A DNA stretch of 64,000 nt from SZUA-254 sp031379665 (GTDB taxonomy: Bacteria; Bacteroidota; Ignavibacteria; UBA10030; SZUA-254): positions 1 to 64,000 of the forward strand of contig JANNFI010000074.1 of the NCBI GenBank assembly GCA_031379665.1, written 5' to 3'. The first letter of the stretch is position 1; each line of letters opens with the position of its first letter. Below are positions 1 through 9,369 of the stretch, one piece after another. Both the position numbers and the translations under genes were made by a program. Under the pieces are notes generated by a model. That model did no database searches. It was given only the letters and a program-made list of their open reading frames with translations, and was not told the origin of the DNA.

Positions 1-1716
1 CTCGCTGATCAGCTCGCGCATCCTGCACTCGGCCAGCCGCAGGCGGTCCCTGCGTTCGTCGATCGCCTGCTCGACGTACTTCGCGGAGACGACCTTCCCG
101 CCCGCCTTCACAGCCCAGTAGCTCCCCTCGTGCAGGACGTCGGCGAGGAGGTTGAACCGCGCGGAGAGTTTCTTCTGGCTGCCCGCCAGCCGCGCGCCGT
201 ACTCGATGACCCTCTGCATCGCCGACTCGTCGAAAGGGAGGAGGGCCTCCTCCACGGCGATCGACCGGATGAAGCTGACATAGCTCCTGATCATCTCCGG
301 GTTGTTGTCCATCTCGGTGTCGAAGTCGGCGCGGACCTTGAAGATCTTCTTGAAGTCGTCGTCCTGGTTGTAGAGAAGGTAGTAGATGTTCGAGTCGCCG
401 AGGATGATCACCTTGACGTCGAGGTCGACCGGCTCCGGCTTGAGGGCCGACGTCGCGCCGAAAATCCCGGTTTCGACGGGCTGAATGTCGAGAAGGCCGC
501 TACGCAGGGTCCGCTTCAACGTGGGCCACACCCCCGGCTCGGATAGGGCGTCGACTGCGTTGATGACGAGGTAGCCGCCGTCGGCGTGGATCATCGAGCC
601 CGCCTTCACGAGCGTGAAGTCGGTCCTCCAGACCCCGTTCCTGTCCACCTCGCGCTCGATGGTCCCGAAGAGGTTCTTATAGCGCGGGTTCGTCTCGATG
701 ATGAACGGAACGCCTGTGGTCTGTGAGTTGTCCACCAGGACGTTCACCTTGTATTCCACGAAATCGTCGGACTCGGCCTGGCCGATGGGCGGTAGCCCCG
801 GGACCTGGACGCCCGACTCATCGGACGAACGAAACCTCGGGAGGTCGCCCATGATGCTGTCCTGGACCGCGTTCAGGTAAGCGGCGAGCTTGTCAGGCAT
901 CGGCTTCATCTTGTCGCGGATCTCGTCGACGCTCTCGCGCACCACCGGCAGGATGAGTCGCTCCTCGAATTCCTCGATCGAATCCTTCGCCTTCCGCTCG
1001 ATGTTCCTGAGCTCCCGAAGGATGACTTCCATTTGCGCTTCGAGTTCCGTCCTGTCCTTGTGCAGCTGGTCAATCTTTTCGCGGGTGACCTGCCCTTCCT
1101 TGATCATCCCCTCGAGCTGTTCGAAGTTCACCGGCGCGCCGTTGATTACCGGCGTGATGTCGGGGCGGACGGCGGGGCCGATCTGCACCTGGATGACTTC
1201 GAAACCGCGTTCTTTTACTTTGGCTTCGAAATCCCGGAGGATCGACTGCTGGCGCTGGTGGAAGTGCTCCATCAGCCGTTTCCGTTCGTCCTTGAAGCGC
1301 TTTCGCTCGAACGCGGCGGGAATGTTCTTGCGCAGTTCGTCGATGAGGCCGTCCATCTCGTCGCGCAACAGGTTCGCCCTTCCGACGGTGAGCGTCAGGA
1401 GGACCGGCTGGTCGTTGTCGTTGAAGTTGTGGACGTAGCAGCGGTCCTTGAGGACGACCTTCTGGTCCTGCGCCTCGGCGATGAACTGCTTGATGGTGGT
1501 GAGCCGCCCGGTGCCGGAGGACCCTGTGACGAAGATGTTGTACCCCCGTCGTTTCATTTCCATCCCGAGCTTGAGCGCCTTCATCGCGCGGTCCTGCCCG
1601 ACGATCCTGCGCGCCGCCCCGGGGTCCTCCGCGCTGTCCGACGTGAGGCTCTTCCGGGAGCAGTGCCAGCGGAGTTCGGTGACCTTGAGTTCCTTGCTGC
1701 GGTGATTGTTGGGCAT
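1..1716 (-). CDS. Lon-like AAA+ protease (LonB/AAA_32 family), 3' end outside window
   Basis: The reading frame stays open from an ATG at 1716 to the window edge (572 codons), so the C-terminal part is missing. Residues 35-85 resemble the AAA_32 N-terminal region of non-classical bacterial Lon proteases, with a nucleotide-binding-like loop GSSGTGRLT at 65-73. A charged helical region follows (about 140-290), then a Walker-B-like stretch HADGGYLVINA and an AAA core. The serine/lysine protease domain expected in the family would lie beyond base 1 and cannot be checked. The P-loop carries Arg71 where the classical motif has Lys. It starts 62 bases after rodA on the same strand and is probably the last visible member of the cell-shape unit. 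The family is known as ATP-dependent proteases; the substrate is unknown. Confidence 0.82.
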   Translation of the reverse strand, partial: MPNNHRSKELKVTELRWHCSRKSLTSDSAEDPGAARRIVGQDRAMKALKLGMEMKRRGYNIFVTGSSGTGRLTTIKQFIAEAQDQKVVLKDRCYVHNFNDNDQPVLLTLTVGRANLLRDEMDGLIDELRKNIPAAFERKRFKDERKRLMEHFHQRQQSILRDFEAKVKERGFEVIQVQIGPAVRPDITPVINGAPVNFEQLEGMIKEGQVTREKIDQLHKDRTELEAQMEVILRELRNIERKAKDSIEEFEERLILPVVRESVDEIRDKMKPMPDKLAAYLNAVQDSIMGDLPRFRSSDESGVQVPGLPPIGQAESDDFVEYKVNVLVDNSQTTGVPFIIETNPRYKNLFGTIEREVDRNGVWRTDFTLVKAGSMIHADGGYLVINAVDALSEPGVWPTLKRTLRSGLLDIQPVETGIFGATSALKPEPVDLDVKVIILGDSNIYYLLYNQDDDFKKIFKVRADFDTEMDNNPEMIRSYVSFIRSIAVEEALLPFDESAMQRVIEYGARLAGSQKKLSARFNLLADVLHEGSYWAVKAGGKVVSAKYVEQAIDERRDRLRLAECRMRELISE

Positions 1717-1778
1717 TGGGATGGGCGTCGTTGTCGGAGGGAAGATATGAACGTTCCCGCCAAACCGCAAATGAAAAG

Positions 1779-2996
1779 CTAGTATTCCTTGCGGTTCCGG
1801 TGCAGGTTGAGGAGGAGGCCGGCCATCATCATGCTCGAGAGCAGGCTGGAGCCCCCGTAGCTCATGAACGGGAGGGGCACGCCGATCACCGGCATTATCC
1901 CCATCACCATTCCGATGTTGATGATGACGTGGATCGTCAGGACCGAGACGATGCCAATGGCGAGCAAGCTCCCGAAACGGTTCTTTACCGCCGATCCGAT
2001 CTGGATGCCGCGCAGGAGGAGCGCCGTGATGAGGCCGAGCACGAAGAGCGCGCCGGCGAAGCCGAATTCCTCGCTCGGCACGCAGAAGATGAAATCGGTC
2101 CACTGCGCCGGGATGAAGTTCAACTGAGTCTGTGTCCCGTGGAGGAACCCCTTCCCGAAGATGCCCCCGGAGCCGATGGCGATCTTGGACTGAATGACGT
2201 TGTACCCCGCGCCGAGCGGGTCAGAATCGGGGTCGAGGAAGGTGAAGATCCGCCTCTGCTGGTACGGGGCGAGCTTGGTGAAGAGATACTGCACCGAAAC
2301 GCCCGTCAGCACCGTCACCGAGAAGACGATCGACGACAGCAGGCGGTTCGACCGCTGGAAGAAGAGGATGACGAAGGTCCCGGAGATGACCAGGATGAAC
2401 GCCGTCGTATTGAACAACGTGGCCACCGCCGCCGCAATCGGCGCGACGATCGCCAGCAGGAGGAACACGGGGGCGCCCGCCCAGATTAAAATCAGGAACA
2501 GCGCGCCGAGGTAAATGATGGCGGTGCCCATGTCGGGCTGGAGGATGATCAGCCCGAACGGCAGCAGCACGATGCCGAACGTCGCGGCAATCTCCGAAAG
2601 CTTCCCCTTCTCGAGGTGCCGGTACGAGAGGTAGGAGGCGAGCGCCATGATGGTGGTGACCTTCACGAACTCCGACGGCTGGAGGCCAAACCCGCCGAAG
2701 CCGAACCAGCTCTTCGTGCCGGCCACCGTCTTCCCGGCGATGAGCACCGCGATGAGCAGGAGTATCGACGCCCCGTAGAGCGGGTAGGACGCGAGCTGGA
2801 TCGTCCTGAAAGGCAGGAGCCAGATGACGATCATTAACAGGAACCCGGCTGCGCCCCAGATGACCTGGCGGTTGAAGTAGAGAGAGGCGCCCGCGTCGTA
2901 GGTGGCGCTGTAGACCGATCCGATGCCGATGAGCACCAGTAGTGTGACCGCGCTGAAGATGACCGGGTCGATCCTGTCCCTGAAGAACGATTCCAT
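1779..2996 (-). CDS. rodA: RodA, peptidoglycan glycosyltransferase of the elongasome
   Basis: A 405-residue polytopic SEDS-family protein. RodA polymerises lipid II into glycan strands in the inner membrane together with its partner transpeptidase PBP2. The family signature near the C-terminus is clear: IMPVIGVPLPFMSYGGSS, and CVPSEEFGFAG precedes it. About ten hydrophobic segments are visible, and length is normal. The frame extends upstream to 3116, but the ATG at 2996 gives the typical short N-terminus (MESFFRDRIDPV) and sits one base after the mrdA stop, so translational coupling is likely. It is co-directional with mreBCD and mrdA. Confidence 0.95.
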   Translation of the reverse strand: MESFFRDRIDPVIFSAVTLLVLIGIGSVYSATYDAGASLYFNRQVIWGAAGFLLMIVIWLLPFRTIQLASYPLYGASILLLIAVLIAGKTVAGTKSWFGFGGFGLQPSEFVKVTTIMALASYLSYRHLEKGKLSEIAATFGIVLLPFGLIILQPDMGTAIIYLGALFLILIWAGAPVFLLLAIVAPIAAAVATLFNTTAFILVISGTFVILFFQRSNRLLSSIVFSVTVLTGVSVQYLFTKLAPYQQRRIFTFLDPDSDPLGAGYNVIQSKIAIGSGGIFGKGFLHGTQTQLNFIPAQWTDFIFCVPSEEFGFAGALFVLGLITALLLRGIQIGSAVKNRFGSLLAIGIVSVLTIHVIINIGMVMGIMPVIGVPLPFMSYGGSSLLSSMMMAGLLLNLHRNRKEY

Positions 2997-2997
2997 C

Positions 2998-4800
2998 TCA
3001 GTCTCCGGCCCCGGAGAGTTGCGCGGCCGCGACGGCGGTGGTGTCGACCCTGATCGGACGGGTGACGTTGCCGAACAGATACTGCTCGATGCAGCGCGAA
3101 GCGACCGGCGCGGCATAGACTCCGCCGTATCCGCTGTTCTCGATCAGGACGGCGATGGCGATCGTCGGGTTCACGGCGGGGGCGAACCCGACGAACCAGG
3201 CGTGGTCCTTCCCGTGCGAGTTCTGCGCCGTGCCGGTCTTCCCGGCGACCTTTATCCCGGGGACTCGCGCGAGCGATGCCGTGCCCCCCTCGTCATTGAC
3301 GCACCGGACCATCCCATCGTGGATCGTGTTCCAGACCGAAGCCGTAAGGTCGATCTTGCGGGTCTGCACCTGGTTGTCGACCCACGTGCCGCTCTCCTTG
3401 ACGCGGATCCTCGAGACCACCGTCGGCGTGTGCCACTCCCCCTTGTTGGCGATCGCCGCCACGTAGCTCGCCATCTGCATCGGCGACACGCCCAGCTCCC
3501 CCTGGCCGATCGCGAGGCTCACGAGATATCCTTGCGTCCAGCGCCCCTTGCCGTACACCCTGTCGAAGTATTGCGCCGACGGGAGGAGACCGGAATTTTC
3601 CTCCATGATGTCGATTCCGGTCGGCGTCCCGAAGCCGAACTCACGGCCGAACCTGTTCCAGCGGTCGAGCCCCACCTTCAGCATCAGCTGGTAGTAGAAC
3701 ACGTTGCACGATTTCTGTATCGATTCGACGAACCCCGTGTACCCGTGGACGTGGAGGTCTTTGAACCCCCTCGTTCCGAACTGGAAGATGCCGGTGCAGT
3801 TCACGGCCCAGGAGGGGGAGACCACGTGCTCCTGGAGCGCGGCGGCGGCGACCATCATCTTGATGGTGGAGCCGGGAGGATAGCGCGTCATCGTCGCGCG
3901 GTTGAAGAGCGGTTTGGCGGGGTCGGTGTTCAGTGAATTCCAGAGCTCGGGGGGGATGACGCCCCCCATCAGGGAAAGGTCGTAGTCGGGTTTCGAGACG
4001 ATCGCCAGCACGCCGCCGGTCTGGGGGTCGACTGCCACCACCGCGCCGCGCTGGTTGGCCATCAGCGATTCGGCCATCGCCTGCACGCCCGCGTCGATAT
4101 TAAGATAGAGGTCGTCGCCCTCCGTCACCGAAATGTCGCTGCCGCCGTTGTTGTACCGGCCCTGCGATTCGCCCCTGGCGTTGACGGTAATGAAACTGTA
4201 CCCCTTCCTCCCGCGAAGGTACCGTTCGTACCTCGACTCGAGTCCCGTCACGCCGATCTGGTCGCCCTGCTTGTATTCCTCCGGCATCGACTGGAGCTGC
4301 TGGTCCGACACCTCCGTGGTGTAGCCGAACAGGTGTGCGGCCCTGGCGCCGGTCGGGTAGTAGCGTTTCGACTCGACGATGTACTCGACGCCCGGGAGCC
4401 GGTCGCGGTGTTCCTCGATGAACGAGAGCGTGGGGAAATCCACGTCGCGCATCACCCTCGTCGGCGCGAATCGGTTCGCCGTCATCCCCTTGCGGATCCG
4501 TTCGGAGATGAGGGCGGTGTCGACCTTGAGGATCGAGGCGAGGTATTCAAGCTGAGCGTGGTCGAACTCCGCCGGTGTGACGGTGACGGTATACGAAGGC
4601 CGGTTGTCCACTATCAGCAGGCCGTTCCGGTCGTAGACGTAGCCGCGTAACGGGTTCATGACGATGGCTCGCAGCGAATTCTCCTCCGATTTCTTTCCGT
4701 ACTCGTCCTCGTACACGACCTGGAGCTGGACGAGCCGGAAGAGGTAGACGAGCGCCACCAACAGGACGAAGCCGTAGAAGAACTGTTTCCGTCCGTTCAC
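2998..4800 (-). CDS. mrdA: Penicillin-binding protein 2 (MrdA), transpeptidase
   Basis: A 600-residue class B PBP that crosslinks peptidoglycan during side-wall elongation. One N-terminal membrane segment (about 7-25) precedes a dimerisation domain and the periplasmic transpeptidase domain. The three catalytic motifs are present: S311-T-I-K314, S364-C-N366 and K521-T-G. The start codon is GTG at 4800, overlapping the mreD stop as GTGA. The gene lies between mreD and rodA, the usual arrangement of the RodA-PBP2 pair. Length and motif spacing are normal. Confidence 0.96.
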   Translation of the reverse strand: MNGRKQFFYGFVLLVALVYLFRLVQLQVVYEDEYGKKSEENSLRAIVMNPLRGYVYDRNGLLIVDNRPSYTVTVTPAEFDHAQLEYLASILKVDTALISERIRKGMTANRFAPTRVMRDVDFPTLSFIEEHRDRLPGVEYIVESKRYYPTGARAAHLFGYTTEVSDQQLQSMPEEYKQGDQIGVTGLESRYERYLRGRKGYSFITVNARGESQGRYNNGGSDISVTEGDDLYLNIDAGVQAMAESLMANQRGAVVAVDPQTGGVLAIVSKPDYDLSLMGGVIPPELWNSLNTDPAKPLFNRATMTRYPPGSTIKMMVAAAALQEHVVSPSWAVNCTGIFQFGTRGFKDLHVHGYTGFVESIQKSCNVFYYQLMLKVGLDRWNRFGREFGFGTPTGIDIMEENSGLLPSAQYFDRVYGKGRWTQGYLVSLAIGQGELGVSPMQMASYVAAIANKGEWHTPTVVSRIRVKESGTWVDNQVQTRKIDLTASVWNTIHDGMVRCVNDEGGTASLARVPGIKVAGKTGTAQNSHGKDHAWFVGFAPAVNPTIAIAVLIENSGYGGVYAAPVASRCIEQYLFGNVTRPIRVDTTAVAAAQLSGAGD

Positions 4801-5285
4801 GGGGAACTCCTCACCCTCGCGGTGACGAGCATCGGGAGGATGGCGAGGGTGGTCGTGAAGAGCGCCGAAGCGAGCCCGACACCGAACACCGCGCCCAGGA
4901 ACCCGATGTCGCTCCCCATCGTGAAGATCACGAAGTAGACCGCGTTGTGGATGAACGCAGTGAGAAAGACCAGGAGCAGGAACCTGTAGGTCGCAAGCGT
5001 CATCGTGATCTTGTTATCGCTGAAGAAATACCCGGCGGTAAACGCGGCCACCGTCTTGGATAACGCCGAGAGGCCGATGACAGTTCCGGTCGAAAGGTCG
5101 AGCACGAGTCCGAGGAAGAACCCCCAGGGGAGGACGTATGTCTGGCCTTCCTTCACGGCGAGGTAGACGATGAATATCAACAGGAGGTCGGGGGTGATAC
5201 CCCGTAAGCTGACCATATCGACCAGATTGGCCTGGACTATCAGCAAAACGACGGCCTTGAACGCGTAGCCGACGTGTCGCTTCAT
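4797..5285 (-). CDS. mreD: MreD, rod-shape membrane protein
   Basis: A 162-residue very hydrophobic protein with about five membrane segments. MreD is a small integral membrane part of the elongasome and is poorly conserved in sequence, so the call rests on size, topology, the family-like N-terminal region (LRGITPDLLLIFIVYLAV) and position between mreC and mrdA. The ATG at 5285 overlaps the mreC stop by four bases (ATGA), and its own stop overlaps the mrdA start by three. Function is inferred from context and family. Confidence 0.88.
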   Translation of the reverse strand: MKRHVGYAFKAVVLLIVQANLVDMVSLRGITPDLLLIFIVYLAVKEGQTYVLPWGFFLGLVLDLSTGTVIGLSALSKTVAAFTAGYFFSDNKITMTLATYRFLLLVFLTAFIHNAVYFVIFTMGSDIGFLGAVFGVGLASALFTTTLAILPMLVTARVRSSP

Positions 5286-6121
5286 TGCTTCCCCGCGGGA
5301 CGGCTCGCCTCGACAGCGATGCGGGCCGTATCCGGCAGTTGTGTAATGACGAACACCTGTTCGAGGGCAGGAAAATCGACGGCGGGGAAGACGCTGATCT
5401 CGTGGAAGAGGCTACCCGATTTCTGACGGATTGAGGAGATGATGCCGATGGTGATGTCCTTCGGGAAGACGTTGCTGTAGCCTGAGGTGATGACGATGTC
5501 GCCGGTGCGCACGTCCTGCGTCTTTGGCACGTTCGTGAGCCGCAGTTCGCTCCCGCCGTCCCACGCGAGGATCCCGTCAACCCTCGAGCGCTGGACCTTC
5601 GCCCCGGCGCGGAAGTCCTTGTTCAGGAGGATCTGGCCGAGGGAGTAGTCCTCGCCCACGGCGATGACTTTTCCCACCAGCCCCTGCTCGGAAATGATCG
5701 GCATGTCGGCGACGACGCCATCCTTCGTCCCGACATTGAGCGTGAGGGTGTTACGCATCAGCAGGAGGCTCTTGCCGACGACGTCGGCGGCGATCAGGTT
5801 GAACGGGGCCTCGTCGCGCAGGCCCACCATGGCGCGGAGGCGGGCGTTCTCGATGCGCGCCTCGCGGAGCCGGTTCACCTCGTCGGAGAGGTTGACGTTC
5901 AGCTCGCGGAGGATCTCGTTCTCGTGCTGGAGGGTGAAGACGTTCGGAATCACCGAGACGGCGTCCTGCAGGTAACCGAGGACCCCGACGGTGTAGGCGC
6001 GGACCGCCTTGAGTTGCCGGTTGTCGTTGCCGGCCAGGAGCAGGATGGAGATGACGAGGAAAAGGGTGAGGAGGACGTACTCTTTGAACGCGATCAGTAT
6101 GTTGAGCAGGGTCCTGATCAA
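5282..6121 (-). CDS. mreC: MreC, rod-shape determining protein
   Basis: About 279 residues. There is one N-terminal transmembrane helix (about 10-30), a coiled coil at about 62-98 (ENEILRELNVNLSDEVNRL), and the periplasmic beta-rich MreC domain. MreC links the MreB filament to PBP2. The first possible codon is TTG at 6121, overlapping the mreB stop. AGGAGG lies only two bases before it, which is unusually close, so the true start may be slightly further in. The mreC-mreD junction is an ATGA overlap. Identification is firm; the exact start is not. Confidence 0.92.
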   Translation of the reverse strand: MIRTLLNILIAFKEYVLLTLFLVISILLLAGNDNRQLKAVRAYTVGVLGYLQDAVSVIPNVFTLQHENEILRELNVNLSDEVNRLREARIENARLRAMVGLRDEAPFNLIAADVVGKSLLLMRNTLTLNVGTKDGVVADMPIISEQGLVGKVIAVGEDYSLGQILLNKDFRAGAKVQRSRVDGILAWDGGSELRLTNVPKTQDVRTGDIVITSGYSNVFPKDITIGIISSIRQKSGSLFHEISVFPAVDFPALEQVFVITQLPDTARIAVEASRPAGKQ

Positions 6122-7143
6122 TACCTCCTGCTCTTGATGAGAACTTTCGAATAATGTCCCAGGTTTTCCATCACCTTGCCGGCGCCGCGCGCCACCGCCG
6201 TGAGCGGGTCTTCAGACACGTGCACCGGGAGGCTGGTTTCGAGTCGGATCCTCTCATCGAGCTGCTTGAGGAGCGCGCCGCCGCCGGACAACATTATCCC
6301 CCTGTCGAGGATGTCGGCGGAGAGTTCCGGGGGCGTCCGCTCGAGTGTGAGCTTGATGGCGTCGATGATCTGCTGGATGCACTCGTTGATCGCCTCGCGG
6401 ATCTCAACCGAGCTCGCATCGGTCGTCTTCGGGATGCCGTTCACCAGGTCGCGTCCCTTCACCTGAATGGTGATTTCTTCTTTTAAGGGCATCACGGAGC
6501 CGACCTCGCACTTGATCGCCTCGGCCGTCCGCTCGCCGATCAGGATGTTGTGGTTCTTCTTGAAGAATTGAATGATTGAATTGTTCATCTCGTCACCAGC
6601 GATCCGGATCGACTCCTCGTTCACGATGCCCGAGAGGGCGATCACGGCGATCTCGGTCGTGCCGCCGCCGATGTCCACCACCATGTTGCCCGCCGGGGCG
6701 TCCACGTCGAGGCCGATCCCGATCGCGGCCGCCATCGGCTCGGCAATCAGGTGCACTTCCTTCGCGCCAGCGTGTTCGGCCGCATCGCGCACGGCACGCT
6801 TCTCGACTTCCGTCACGCCGCTGGGTACGCTGATGACGATCCGGCGGGCGGGGAGCCAGGTGGAGGAGACCTTCTTGATGAACTCGCGGAGCATCCCTTC
6901 GGCGATCTCGAAATCGGCGATCACGCCGTCCTTCATCGGGCGGATCGTCCTGATGTCGCGATGCGTGCGGCCGACCATCTCGCGGGCCTCGTTGCCGATC
7001 GCCACGATCTTCTTCGTGTGGCGGTCGAAGGCCACGATCGAGGGTTCGTTCAGCACGATCCCCTTACCCTTCATATGGATCAGCGTGTTCGCCGTGCCGA
7101 GATCGATCGCGAGATCAGCGGAGAAGAAGGAGAATATTCCCAT
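6118..7143 (-). CDS. mreB: MreB, actin-like cell-shape protein
   Basis: A 341-residue bacterial actin. The phosphate-1 loop (DLAIDLGTANTLIHMKGKG), phosphate-2 (DIGGGTTEIAVIAL) and adenosine motifs (LSGGGALLKQL) are all visible. MreB filaments under the membrane position the elongasome. The frame is open up to 7485, but those extra codons only mirror the 3' end of purH. The ATG at 7143 gives the canonical N-terminus MGIFSFFSADLAIDLG. It begins 11 bases after purH and overlaps mreC by four bases. Confidence 0.97.
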   Translation of the reverse strand: MGIFSFFSADLAIDLGTANTLIHMKGKGIVLNEPSIVAFDRHTKKIVAIGNEAREMVGRTHRDIRTIRPMKDGVIADFEIAEGMLREFIKKVSSTWLPARRIVISVPSGVTEVEKRAVRDAAEHAGAKEVHLIAEPMAAAIGIGLDVDAPAGNMVVDIGGGTTEIAVIALSGIVNEESIRIAGDEMNNSIIQFFKKNHNILIGERTAEAIKCEVGSVMPLKEEITIQVKGRDLVNGIPKTTDASSVEIREAINECIQQIIDAIKLTLERTPPELSADILDRGIMLSGGGALLKQLDERIRLETSLPVHVSEDPLTAVARGAGKVMENLGHYSKVLIKSRRY

Positions 7144-7154
7144 TATTGCGCCTT

Positions 7155-8711
7155 TCAGTGTTTGAAGTGCCGCACGCCCGTGAAGAGCATCGCGATGTTG
7201 TTCTCGTCCGCCGCTTTGATCACTTCCTCGTCTCGCATCGAGCCGCCCGGCTGGATCACCGCCGTGGCGCCCGCCTTCACCGCCTCGAGGAGGCCGTCGG
7301 CGAACGGGAAGAAGGCGTCGGAGGCGACTGCCGTGTGCTTCAGGTCGAGCCCCGCATCGCCCGCCTTGAGCACGGCGATCCTCGACGAATCGAACCTCGA
7401 CATCTGCCCGGCGCCGACGCCGATCGTGCGGTCGGACGTCGTGTACACGATTGCGTTCGACTTCACGTGCTTCGCGATCTTCCACGCGAAATCAAGCGCC
7501 TTCCGCTCGGCCTCCGTCGGGGTCCGTTTCGTTACGACCGTCGGCTCTTTCTCGCCGAGCGTGATCGAGTCGGGGGTCTGCACCAGCACACCGCCCGCGA
7601 CCGACCGGACCGACAATCCGATTTCATCTTTCAGCGGCCTCACCTGGATCATCAGTCTGCGGTCCTTTTTCTTCTTCAGGAACTCGAGCGCCGCCGGTTC
7701 GTACTCCGGCGCGATGATCACCTCGGTGAACACCTTGTCGATCGTGGCGGCGGCCTCTGCGTCGAGCTTCCGGTTCACCGCGATGATCCCGCCGAACGCT
7801 GACTTCGCATCGGTCGCCAACGCCTTCTCGTACGCTTCCTTCAACGTCTTCGCCGACCCCACGCCGCAGGGGTTCGTGTGCTTGATGATGACCACCGTCG
7901 GCTCGGAGAACTCCTCAACCAGCTCGACCGCGGCCTGGATGTCAACGATGTTGTTGAACGAGAGCTCCTTGCCGTGAAGGTGGTGGAAGATCTCGGTGAA
8001 CGTGCCATAGAGCGCCGCAGACTGGTGCGGGTTCTCGCCGTAGCGCAGGCCCGAGGCCTTCGGAAAGGTCGAGAAATAGACCTCCGGGATGGCCGCCGGT
8101 TTGCGCCGCTCCTTCTTCGCCGAAGAAAGATACGTAAAAATGGCGGCGTCGTAACGGGAGGTGTGACGAAAGGTCTCTTTCGCGAGTGAATAGCGGGTGG
8201 CCTGGGTGATCGCCCCTTCGTGGGCCTTCATTTCAGCGATTATCTTCTCGTACGTCGCCGGGTTTGTGACCACGGTCTTCGAGCCGAAGTTCTTGGCCGC
8301 CGCCCGGAGCATCGCAGGGCCCCCGATGTCGATCTGCTCCACGGCGTCGTCGAGCGCAACGCCCGCCTTCGCGACGGTCTTCTCGAACGGGTAGAGGTTC
8401 ACCGCCAGCAGGTCGATCGCGACGATGTCGTATTCGCGCATTTGTTCGACGTGCGCGGGGTTGTCCATCACCCCGAGAAGGCCGCCGTGGATTTTCGGGT
8501 GGAGCGTCTTCACCCTGCCGTCCATTATCTCGGGGAACCCCGTCACGCTCGAAATCGAGTGGGCCTTCACGCCCGCCTTCTCGAGGGTCGAGAGGGTGCC
8601 GCCGGTGGAGATGATTTCGACGCCGAACGAGGAGAGCGCCTGCGCGAACTCCACAACGCCGGTTTTGTCCGATACGCTCAGTAACGCCCGTCTGATTTTT
8701 ACGTTGTCCAT
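7155..8711 (-). CDS. purH: Bifunctional AICAR transformylase/IMP cyclohydrolase
   Basis: A 518-residue enzyme for the last two steps of IMP synthesis. The N-terminal MGS-like cyclohydrolase domain (about 1-145, with LLSVSDKTGVVEFA and DGRVKTLHPKIHGGLLG) is followed by the AICAR formyltransferase domain. The latter carries the KHTNPCG catalytic motif at 277-283 and the C-terminal SDAFFPFADG region. Length is standard. It follows purN by two bases and precedes mreB by 11, so it is probably cotranscribed with both. I recall purH lying next to mreB in other Bacteroidota. Confidence 0.97.
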   Translation of the reverse strand: MDNVKIRRALLSVSDKTGVVEFAQALSSFGVEIISTGGTLSTLEKAGVKAHSISSVTGFPEIMDGRVKTLHPKIHGGLLGVMDNPAHVEQMREYDIVAIDLLAVNLYPFEKTVAKAGVALDDAVEQIDIGGPAMLRAAAKNFGSKTVVTNPATYEKIIAEMKAHEGAITQATRYSLAKETFRHTSRYDAAIFTYLSSAKKERRKPAAIPEVYFSTFPKASGLRYGENPHQSAALYGTFTEIFHHLHGKELSFNNIVDIQAAVELVEEFSEPTVVIIKHTNPCGVGSAKTLKEAYEKALATDAKSAFGGIIAVNRKLDAEAAATIDKVFTEVIIAPEYEPAALEFLKKKKDRRLMIQVRPLKDEIGLSVRSVAGGVLVQTPDSITLGEKEPTVVTKRTPTEAERKALDFAWKIAKHVKSNAIVYTTSDRTIGVGAGQMSRFDSSRIAVLKAGDAGLDLKHTAVASDAFFPFADGLLEAVKAGATAVIQPGGSMRDEEVIKAADENNIAMLFTGVRHFKH

Positions 8712-8713
8712 TT

Positions 8714-9346
8714 CTAAGGAAGTATGCTTGCCCTGTTTCCGTCGATGGTCACTTTGCCCTCGGCGAAAAGCCGTATCGCCTCGGGGTACAATTCGTGTTC
8801 GATCTCCAACACCTTCTTCGCCAGCGTTTCCGGCGTTTCGTCCGGGGAGACCGGAACCGTCCGTTGCAGGACGATCGCGCCGTGGTCGTACACCTCGTCC
8901 ACCACGTGCACCGTCGCGCCCGAAATCTTCCTGCCCGAGGCGATCACCGCCGCGTGGACGTGTTCGCCGTACATTCCCTTTCCGCCGAACTCCGGGAGCA
9001 GCGCGGGGTGGATGTTGACGATCCTGTTCCTGAACCTCGAGGTGATCACCGGGCTCAGCTTCTTCATATACCCGGCCAGGGCGATGAAATTCGCGCCGAG
9101 AGACTCGAGAATCGTGATGATGTGGTGGTCGAAATCCGAATCGGCCTCGAACTGCTTCCGGCTGATGTGGTACGCCGGGATGCCGTTCTTCGCCGCGGTC
9201 GCCAGGGCGCCCGAGCCCGAGTTGTTGCTGACGACGCCAACGATTCTTGCGCTCTTAATTTTGCCCGCCTGGATCGCCGTCAGGATCGCCTCGAAATTCG
9301 AACCCCTCCCCGAGGCAAAAACGGCAATCTTCAGCTCATCATTCAC
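8714..9346 (-). CDS. purN: Phosphoribosylglycinamide formyltransferase
   Basis: About 210 residues from the GTG at 9346. PurN transfers a formyl group from 10-formyl-THF to GAR in purine synthesis. The glycine-rich loop FASGRGSNF, the catalytic NIHPALLPEF segment and the SGATVHVVDEVYDHG motif are present. The frame opens further upstream to a TTG at 9370, but that codon lies in the -10 element of a good promoter (9370-9398). The GTG giving VNDELKIAVFASG is therefore preferred. It is the first gene of the purN-purH-mre-rodA unit. Confidence 0.94.
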   Translation of the reverse strand: MNDELKIAVFASGRGSNFEAILTAIQAGKIKSARIVGVVSNNSGSGALATAAKNGIPAYHISRKQFEADSDFDHHIITILESLGANFIALAGYMKKLSPVITSRFRNRIVNIHPALLPEFGGKGMYGEHVHAAVIASGRKISGATVHVVDEVYDHGAIVLQRTVPVSPDETPETLAKKVLEIEHELYPEAIRLFAEGKVTIDGNRASILP

Positions 9347-9369
9347 GATTTTCTTTAAATTATGCGTCA

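Noticed and set aside
7144..7485. N-terminal extension of MreB
   Set aside because: It only reflects the 3' end of purH; MreB starts normally at 7143.
6751..7977. Long plus-strand open frame opposite mreB and purH
   Set aside because: It mirrors two well-identified genes; high GC keeps antisense frames open. No domain or signal is seen.
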